A DNA stretch of 10,427 nt, from NCBI GenBank assembly GCA_002332795.1, contig DDBP01000282.1, positions 297 to 10,723 of the forward strand. The letters run 5' to 3'. The stretch is from Anaerolineales bacterium UBA2029 (GTDB taxonomy: Bacteria > Chloroflexota > Anaerolineae > Aggregatilineales > Aggregatilineaceae). The notes under the pieces are model-generated. The model saw nothing but the letters and a program-made list of their open reading frames with translations, was not told the DNA's origin and did no database searches. Positions within the stretch are counted from its first letter, which is position 1, and each line of letters starts with the position of its first letter. Shown in pieces: positions 1 through 6,609 of this stretch. Made by a program: the position numbers and the translations under genes.

Positions 1-1113
<1,113 letters not shown>

Positions 1114-1161
1114 GATCTCCAGGCATCTTCCCTCAGCATGGGTTTTGCCAGCGCCGACGGG

Positions 1162-3192
1162 TCACCAGGATGGTGATTGCGTTTTGACCCTGCTCAGTGC
1201 TTTGGTGAGGATCAGGCGGGCGCGGATGTTGGCCCGCAGCGCCTCGTGATAGCCCGCGCCGGTCAGATCGCCGCTGAGCAACTGAGCATCCTGCTGCAAG
1301 AAGTAGAATTCGTTCCATTCACGCTCCAGGAAGCGCAGCCGCAGAGCCAGCACTTCCCGCAACCACACACGGATATCCGCTTCGGGTTGGGCATTGAGGC
1401 GCGCCTGTTCGCGCCGGATCGAGCGCAATTCGGCACGCAGTGGTCTGGGCAACGCCTGTTCCAGTTCCTCCTCCGGAGCGACGCGCAACTCCTCAACTAC
1501 CTGCCGCAGTTCTGGGGAAAGATGCGCGTAGAAATAGTCTACCGGCTCCATCTCGTGCTGATACAGCGCCTGCAACAACACCCGGAAGATGGCCTGATAA
1601 TCCGGGCGGGTGAAATCTTCTGGTTTCAGCGGAGCCAGCACCTCGCTCAGCCATGCTTCACCGTTTTGCAGTTCGCGCAGCAACCGGTTGGCCGCGTACA
1701 GACGCTCCGGCTGTTCGAGCAGCAGGCGCAGGCAGAAGCCTTCGCGCAAGGCCGAGTGTCCTGGTGACCTCCCGGCCCGCACCGCCGGGGCCGGACGTTC
1801 GGCCAGGCGACGCTGCTCGCGCACGGTGGGCACGGCGCGCACTCGCTCGGCCCGCCGGCGTTGCGTCCACTGCAACAGCGTGCGCTCGTCTATGCGCACC
1901 CGCCGCGCCAGCGCCTGAATGTTGCCGCTGCGCTCGATGTCGCTTTCGGTGAGAGTCAGCAGCGGCAACAACGCGCGCGCCGCCTGTTCGCGTTCCTGAT
2001 AGGATGACTGCGGCGTCAGATGCGCTGTGCCCCGCTGAATGACGTATTCTGCCACCGGAATGGCGCGTTCCAGCAGCTCCTTCCAGGCTTGCGGATTCTC
2101 GCGGATCAGGTCGTCGGGATCGTGCCCCTCCGGCAGCGTGATCACGCGGATATCCAGCTCCAGAGTGCCAGTGTAGCGCATCACGCCGCGGGGATCAAAA
2201 GTCACCGCGCCGTCGGTTTGCAGGGTCTCGCGGGCGACGTTCAGCCCGCGCATGGTGGCCGTGGTACCGGCCACATCCGGGTCGAGAGCCAGGATCAGGC
2301 GACGGGCGTAGCGGCTGAGCTGCCGGAGCTGATCTTCCGTCAGCGCAGTGCCCATCTGCGCCACCACGTTGGCAAAACCGGCCTGATGCGCCTGCAGCAC
2401 ATCCATGTAACCCTCGACGATGACCGCCGTCTCGGTCTCGCGGATGGCGCGACGCGCCCTATCCAAGCCATAGAGCAGCCGCCCTTTGTCGAAAAGGGGG
2501 CTTTGTGGCGAATTGAGGTACTTGGGCACGGCGTCTTTCTCCAGGGCGCGCGCCCCAAAGCCCACCGTGCGCCCGCGCGCGTCACGGATGGGGATCATCA
2601 GCCGGTGCCGGAAGCGGTCGTAGACGTTGCCCTGCTCATTGCGAATGGCAATGCCCGCCTCGACGATCTCGTCCTGCGTGTAGCCCAGCATCTGCAGATG
2701 CTGCATGGCCTGATGCCAGTCGTCCGGCGCATAGCCCAGTTGAAAGGCGGTGACCGTCTCTGCCCGCAAACCGCGCCCGGCCACGTAGGCGCGCACGGTC
2801 TCAGCCGCGGGCGCTTCCAGGAGTTGCTGATGAAAGAAGCGAGCCGCTTCTTCGATCAGCCCTTGCAGGCGCTCGTGTTCGGTGACCTGTTGTTGTTGAG
2901 CAGGGGTGAGCGGGGTCAGTTCGACTCCTGCCCGCTTGGCCAGGTTGCGCAACGCCTCGCCGAAGTCCCAGCCCTCGGCCTTCATCACGAAGCCGAAAAC
3001 ATCGCCCCCTTCACCACATGCGCCGAAACACCGCCAGGTTTGCGTCTCCGGGAAGACCACAAACGAGGGCGTCTTCTCGTGGTGGAAGGGGCACAGCGCC
3101 TTGAAGTTGCGCCCCGCCTTTTGGAGATGCACATAGCCCGAAACGACATCCACGATGTCGAGCCGGGCTTTGACCTCGTCAACGACAGACAT
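1162..3192 (-). CDS. dnaG: DNA primase DnaG
   Basis: DnaG synthesises RNA primers for replication and works with the replicative helicase DnaB. The protein has 676 residues, longer than the roughly 580 of E. coli. The N-terminal CHC2 zinc finger has ligands C34, H37, C55 and C59 (CPFH, then CFGACGEGGD). The catalytic core carries the basic YDRFRHRLMIPI stretch (191-202). The Toprim domain follows, with EGYMD at 260-264 and DPD at 304-306, the acidic metal-binding residues. A short extra segment (about 329-346) interrupts the core before LPEGHDPDDLI. The C-terminal part (about 480-660) is helical and matches the position of the DnaB-binding domain, after an Arg-rich linker (about 445-475). The start at 3192 gives the canonical short N-terminus, MSVVDEVKARLDIVDVVSGYV, but has no clear Shine-Dalgarno sequence. 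It is the first gene of a dnaG-rpoD operon behind a strong promoter. No catalytic residue appears to be missing. Confidence 0.97.
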   Translation of the reverse strand: MSVVDEVKARLDIVDVVSGYVHLQKAGRNFKALCPFHHEKTPSFVVFPETQTWRCFGACGEGGDVFGFVMKAEGWDFGEALRNLAKRAGVELTPLTPAQQQQVTEHERLQGLIEEAARFFHQQLLEAPAAETVRAYVAGRGLRAETVTAFQLGYAPDDWHQAMQHLQMLGYTQDEIVEAGIAIRNEQGNVYDRFRHRLMIPIRDARGRTVGFGARALEKDAVPKYLNSPQSPLFDKGRLLYGLDRARRAIRETETAVIVEGYMDVLQAHQAGFANVVAQMGTALTEDQLRQLSRYARRLILALDPDVAGTTATMRGLNVARETLQTDGAVTFDPRGVMRYTGTLELDIRVITLPEGHDPDDLIRENPQAWKELLERAIPVAEYVIQRGTAHLTPQSSYQEREQAARALLPLLTLTESDIERSGNIQALARRVRIDERTLLQWTQRRRAERVRAVPTVREQRRLAERPAPAVRAGRSPGHSALREGFCLRLLLEQPERLYAANRLLRELQNGEAWLSEVLAPLKPEDFTRPDYQAIFRVLLQALYQHEMEPVDYFYAHLSPELRQVVEELRVAPEEELEQALPRPLRAELRSIRREQARLNAQPEADIRVWLREVLALRLRFLEREWNEFYFLQQDAQLLSGDLTGAGYHEALRANIRARLILTKALSRVKTQSPSW

Positions 3193-3235
3193 GGGCTGGC
3201 AGTTTCAACCGACCGAATGCTGCGAAGGTGCTTGG

Positions 3236-3264
3236 ATTATATGCTCCAACAGGGGCGGCTGCAA
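3236..3264 (-). promoter_or_regulatory. Sigma-70 promoter for dnaG-rpoD
   Basis: Read on the minus strand, TTGCAG (3264-3259) is separated by exactly 17 bases from a perfect TATAAT (3241-3236). This is a near-consensus housekeeping promoter. Transcription would start near 3229, giving a leader of about 37 bases before the dnaG ATG. The downstream gene rpoD encodes the factor that reads this class of promoter, so autoregulation is plausible but inferred. Confidence 0.75.
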
Positions 3265-3269
3265 CCGCT

Positions 3270-3286
3270 TCGCGCCCGTAACGCGA
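3270..3286. promoter_or_regulatory. Small inverted repeat inside the divergent promoter (possible operator)
   Basis: TCGCG (3270-3274) and CGCGA (3282-3286) are perfect inverted arms separated by 7 bases. They cover the -35 region and spacer of the plus-strand promoter and lie just upstream of the minus-strand -35. The position suits a regulator site. Five-base GC arms occur readily by chance in GC-rich DNA, so this is only a candidate. Confidence 0.2.
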
Positions 3287-3293
3287 CACGGGG

Positions 3294-3299
3294 TATAAT
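3294..3299 (+). promoter_or_regulatory. Candidate -10 element for the two-gene signalling operon
   Basis: A perfect TATAAT lies 79 bases before the ATG at 3379. Transcription would start near 3306 and leave a leader of about 73 bases. No convincing -35 hexamer is present at 16-18 bases (3271-3276 reads CGCGCC), and there is no extended -10 TG. The promoter may therefore be weak or activator-dependent. It stands back to back with the dnaG promoter, with the two -35 regions only a few bases apart. Confidence 0.5.
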
Positions 3300-3316
3300 G
3301 GGCCTGGGGCCGGAGA

Positions 3317-3336
3317 GCTGTTCCCGCTTCAACAGC
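3317..3336 (+). other. Inverted repeat in the 5' leader of the signalling operon
   Basis: GCTGTT (3317-3322) pairs perfectly with AACAGC (3331-3336) across an 8-base loop. It lies between the predicted transcription start near 3306 and the ribosome binding site near 3363. It could be a leader hairpin or a dyad operator. The arms are short and no function can be assigned. Confidence 0.25.
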
Positions 3337-3362
3337 CATAAATTGGCCTACCCTGCGTATAA

Positions 3363-3370
3363 GAGAGGGG
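3363..3370 (+). promoter_or_regulatory. Ribosome binding site deciding the start at 3379
   Basis: The purine stretch GAGAGGGG ends 8 bases before the ATG at 3379. In-frame ATG codons also exist at 3241 and 3298, but neither has such a site, and the latter overlaps the TATAAT. The receiver domain's first beta strand (QTILIVDDD) begins directly after the 3379 start, which settles the choice. Confidence 0.6.
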
Positions 3371-3378
3371 GCGCTGCG

Positions 3379-4557
3379 ATGGGCCAGACGATCCTGATCG
3401 TGGACGATGATCCGGAGGTGCGCGACCTGCTGCGCGAAGGAGTCTTCGCTGGCGACGAATACCGTGTGCTGGAGGCCAGAGACGGCCCGGACGCGCTGAC
3501 TTTGCTGGGGCAGGAAGCGCCCGACCTGATCTTGCTCGACCTGGTGTTGCCCGGCCTCAGCGGCATGGACGTGCTGGTCGCCTTTGGTTCGCACGGGGTG
3601 CAGGCACCCGTGATCGTCATGACCGAAGACCGCGACCTGAGCGCCGCAGTCGAGGCATTCCGGCTGGGCGCAGCGGACGTGGTCGCCAAACCGCTGCGCG
3701 AGGCCGAGGTAGCCGCGGCTGCCGATCGCGCGCTGGCACAGGTGCGCATGCGGCACGAGCGCGACGCGCTGGTAGCCGAGTTGCAGGCAGCCAACGAGCA
3801 ACTTTCGGCACAGGTGACCGCGCTGAGCACGCTGCACGACATTGGCGAATCAGTAGTGGCCCTGCGCGACCTGGAGAGCGTATTCAACCGCGTGCTGGAA
3901 GCGGCGCTGGCCCTCACCCATGCCGATCACGCCATGCTCCTGTTGCGCGACGATCGCTCCGACTCGCTGATCTTGCGGGCGGGCCAGAACCTGCCGCTGG
4001 CCATGCTCGACCGGCTGGGATCGGCGGTGCGCGACGAACTGGCCGATCTGGTGATGCAGTCGCGCGAGCCGCTGGTCGCCAGTGGCGACGGTCTGCGTCG
4101 CTTCAAAGCGGGGCGCGATCGCTATGCCGTCGCCTACATTCCCCTGACCGTTCAGTCGGCAGCGATCGGCGTATTGGCAGTGGGCAATCATCAGTCGGCG
4201 CGCGCGTTCGATCAGGGACACGCCCGCCTGTTGAAGATACTGGCCAGCTACGCAGCCATGGCCATCGTCAGCGTGCGGCTGTCGGTGATGCTCGATCAGC
4301 GCAGCCGACAGTTGGCGCAGGCCCAGCAGGAACTACACGCCTGGCAGATGCAACGTCGCGAATGGTTCCGCGAAGGCTTCGCCGCCCTGCGCCCGCCGCT
4401 GGAGACAGCGCAGTCGGCGCTGGTCTGGCTGGAACAGAACGCCGCCGATCTGCCCGTCGAGGTGCTGACGCTGCACCTGACCGACGTAGCGGTGCGCATC
4501 CGCGAGGCACTGGCTCACCTGCGTGCGCTGGAGCAGCCGCCTGCCCAGGCCGAATGA
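3379..4557 (+). CDS. Response regulator with receiver, GAF and degenerate HisKA-like C-terminus
   Basis: A 392-residue cytoplasmic signalling protein with no transmembrane segment or signal peptide. Residues 3-120 form a receiver domain with acidic pocket D9-D11, phosphoacceptor D54 (LILLDLVLPG), T82 and K104 (AKP), all canonical. A coiled signalling helix (about 120-150) leads into a GAF domain (about 150-300), with the typical YIPLTVQSAAIGVLAVGN strand pair. The C-terminus (about 302-392) is helical. Its stretch at 328-350 aligns with the H-box of the kinase downstream (HDLRSPL there, AALRPPL here), with A335 in place of the histidine. No ATPase domain and no DNA-binding domain follow. The next gene begins 33 bases later on the same strand and encodes a related kinase. 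The likely role, by inference, is to receive phosphate at D54 and act through protein contacts, perhaps by dimerising with the kinase. The ligand of the GAF domain cannot be told. Confidence 0.9.
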   Translation: MGQTILIVDDDPEVRDLLREGVFAGDEYRVLEARDGPDALTLLGQEAPDLILLDLVLPGLSGMDVLVAFGSHGVQAPVIVMTEDRDLSAAVEAFRLGAADVVAKPLREAEVAAAADRALAQVRMRHERDALVAELQAANEQLSAQVTALSTLHDIGESVVALRDLESVFNRVLEAALALTHADHAMLLLRDDRSDSLILRAGQNLPLAMLDRLGSAVRDELADLVMQSREPLVASGDGLRRFKAGRDRYAVAYIPLTVQSAAIGVLAVGNHQSARAFDQGHARLLKILASYAAMAIVSVRLSVMLDQRSRQLAQAQQELHAWQMQRREWFREGFAALRPPLETAQSALVWLEQNAADLPVEVLTLHLTDVAVRIREALAHLRALEQPPAQAE

Positions 4558-4590
4558 CTGTTATTCTCCGCTCGTAAAGGATGAAGCGCC

Positions 4591-6525
4591 GTGACTGGAG
4601 AACGTATCCTGCTGGTGGAAGATACGCCTGAACTGCGCAGTCATCTGGCCGATGAGGTATTGCGTCCAGCCGGATACGACGTGATCACGGCGCAGGATGG
4701 CGCAGAGGGCTTCACCCTGGCCCGCGACCTGGAGCCGGACGCGATCATCTCCGGCTACGAGATGCCGCGCGTCAACGGACTCTCCATGCTGGAAGCACTG
4801 CGCGAAACCGGCATGCAGGTGCCATTCATCCTCATGACCGCCGAAGGCTCCGAGGCGCTGGCCGTGCGGGCGCTGCGCATGGGCGTCAGCGACTATCTGA
4901 TCAAACCCTTTCACGACAGCGAGCTACTGCAAGCCCTGCAGGACGCGCTGCGCCGTCACTGGACGCGCCGCATCACCGATCAGGTGCCGGAGCAGTTGCT
5001 GCAGGCCAACCGTCAGCTCGAACAACGCCTGCGCGAACTCGACACACTGGTGACCATTGGCAAGCGCGTCACGGGACAGCTCGATCTGGCACAGGTGCTC
5101 AGTCAGGTGGTGCAGGCCGCCGTCGAGGTGACCGGCGCGGAGTCCGGCTCGCTGATGCTGGTCGAACCGGGCACCAACGAACTGTATCAGGTGGCCTCGA
5201 CCGGCGAAGCGCAGGACGCCGGCGCGTCGCTGCGCCTGCCTATTGCCGATAGCCTGGCGGGCCGCGTCGTGCAGACGCAGCAACCGCTGGTGCTGGCCGG
5301 TGACGAACTGCAGAAGATCAAGACCAGCTATCTCTTTCGGGCGCTGGCTTATGTCCCCCTGCTGCTCAAGAACCGTGTGATCGGTGTGCTGGGGGTGACC
5401 ACCCGCCAGGAAATCCGCCCCTTCGAGCATCACACCATCCGCCTGCTGGGCCTGATGGCCGACTTCGCCGCCATCGCTATCGAAAACGCGCGCCTGTATG
5501 CCGCCACCGAGAAAGAGCGCGACACGCTCAATACCATCCTGCGCGACACGGAAGACTCGATCATCGTGGTGGACAACGACGGCAAAGTCCTGTTCGTCAA
5601 TCCCGCGGCGTGCCGCACCTTCAACCTCAGCGCCTCGCGCACGCAGGGGCGACCGCTGGCTGAGGTGATCGATCACCGCGAGGTGGTGGAGCTGTTCGAC
5701 AAAGAGGCGCGCAGTGGCCGCAGTCGGCGCACCGAGATCGCCTTGAGCGACGGGCGCTATCTGCACGCGCAGTTGACCATCGTGCGCGGCGTGGGGCGCG
5801 TGGTGGTGATGCAGGACATCACACACCTGAAGGAACTGGATCGCATCAAGAGCGAGTTCGTCACCACTGTCTCGCACGACCTGCGTTCGCCGCTGACCTC
5901 GATTCTGGGCTATATCGAGCTGGTCCGACGCTCCGGCCCGCTCAACGCGCAGCAACAGATGTTCCTGGACCGCATCGTCTCCAGCGTGCAGTCCATCACG
6001 GCGCTCATCTCCGACCTGCTGGAACTGGGCAAGATCGAGGCGGGGTTCGACGAGGACCGCGAGCCGGTATGTCTGGCGAAGGTCTTCCGCGACGCCATCG
6101 AGACGCTGCGTCCTTCATGGGAAGCCAAACGCCACACGGTGCAGGTGCGCCTGCCCGACGACGCCCCCCCCGTGCTGGGCAACCCCCTGCGCCTGCGGCA
6201 GGTGGCCAACAACCTGCTGGAGAATGCCATCAAGTACACGCCCGATGGCGGGCAGATTCGCGTGATGCTGGAGACGGAAGGCGACTTCCAGGTCGTGCGC
6301 GTGGCGGATACGGGCATTGGCATCGCCCCCAAAGACCTGCCCTATATCTTTGACAAGTTCTACCGCGCCGACGAAGCGATCGAACATTACGACGGCACAG
6401 GGCTGGGTCTGTCCATCGTCAAAGGCATCGTGGAGCGGCACAACGGGCGCATCTGGGTAGACAGTCAGGTGGGCCAGGGGACAGTTTTCACCATCATGCT
6501 GCCCAATCACACGTCGTCGGCGTAA
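4591..6525 (+). CDS. Hybrid sensor histidine kinase: pseudo-receiver, GAF, PAS, HisKA, HATPase
   Basis: A 644-residue soluble histidine kinase. An N-terminal receiver fold (about 4-122) keeps E10-D11, T83 and K105. The phosphoacceptor position in PDAIISGYEMPR is G55 (codon GGC at 4753), so this domain should not accept phosphate. A signalling helix (about 130-155) leads to a GAF domain (about 150-300), then a PAS domain (about 308-412: DSIIVVDNDGKVLFVNPAA). The kinase core is complete: HisKA with H429 in SHDLRSPL, N-box NLLENAIKYT (541-550), G1 DTGIGIAP (573-580), F-box FDKFYRA and G2 GTGLGLSIV (602-610). It should therefore bind ATP and autophosphorylate H429. The start is a GTG at 4591 with AAAGG (4576-4580) ten bases upstream. 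It lies 33 bases after the receiver-GAF gene, in a probable operon. With no transmembrane segment, it senses a cytoplasmic signal or a partner. The cognate receiver is probably the upstream protein, which is an inference from linkage. Confidence 0.95.
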   Translation: MTGERILLVEDTPELRSHLADEVLRPAGYDVITAQDGAEGFTLARDLEPDAIISGYEMPRVNGLSMLEALRETGMQVPFILMTAEGSEALAVRALRMGVSDYLIKPFHDSELLQALQDALRRHWTRRITDQVPEQLLQANRQLEQRLRELDTLVTIGKRVTGQLDLAQVLSQVVQAAVEVTGAESGSLMLVEPGTNELYQVASTGEAQDAGASLRLPIADSLAGRVVQTQQPLVLAGDELQKIKTSYLFRALAYVPLLLKNRVIGVLGVTTRQEIRPFEHHTIRLLGLMADFAAIAIENARLYAATEKERDTLNTILRDTEDSIIVVDNDGKVLFVNPAACRTFNLSASRTQGRPLAEVIDHREVVELFDKEARSGRSRRTEIALSDGRYLHAQLTIVRGVGRVVVMQDITHLKELDRIKSEFVTTVSHDLRSPLTSILGYIELVRRSGPLNAQQQMFLDRIVSSVQSITALISDLLELGKIEAGFDEDREPVCLAKVFRDAIETLRPSWEAKRHTVQVRLPDDAPPVLGNPLRLRQVANNLLENAIKYTPDGGQIRVMLETEGDFQVVRVADTGIGIAPKDLPYIFDKFYRADEAIEHYDGTGLGLSIVKGIVERHNGRIWVDSQVGQGTVFTIMLPNHTSSA

Positions 6526-6552
6526 CTTCGCCAAACAGGAATGGTGCACAAA

Positions 6553-6597
6553 CGACAGGGGGCGGGTCTGCAAACCCGCCCCCACGCTTTCCTGTCG
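6553..6597. terminator. Bidirectional hairpin terminator between convergent genes
   Basis: GGGGGCGGGT (6558-6567) and ACCCGCCCCC (6574-6583) form a perfect 10-base stem with a 6-base loop. An outer pair, CGACAGG (6553-6559) with CCTGTCG (6591-6597), can extend or compete with it. It stands between the kinase stop at 6525 and the protease stop at 6610. Only short T runs follow on either strand (CTTTCC on plus, GTTTGT on minus), so termination would rely on stem strength. The same palindrome could be a copy of a dispersed intergenic repeat. Confidence 0.6.
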
Positions 6598-6609
6598 CGC
6601 TACATCAGT

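Noticed and set aside
3358..3363. TATAAG as a second -10 element for the signalling operon
   Set aside because: It overlaps the ribosome binding site, lies only 15 bases from the ATG, and has no -35 partner.
2020..3378. Long plus-strand open stretch antisense to dnaG that joins the receiver gene in frame
   Set aside because: It mirrors dnaG codons, shows no recognisable domain, and has no ribosome binding site at its first ATG. The receiver fold and a good ribosome binding site begin at 3379.
4924..5955. 343-codon minus-strand open frame antisense to the hybrid kinase
   Set aside because: It is a codon-bias shadow in GC-rich DNA. Its composition is rich in His, Gln, Arg and Gly with no domain, while the plus strand carries all kinase motifs.
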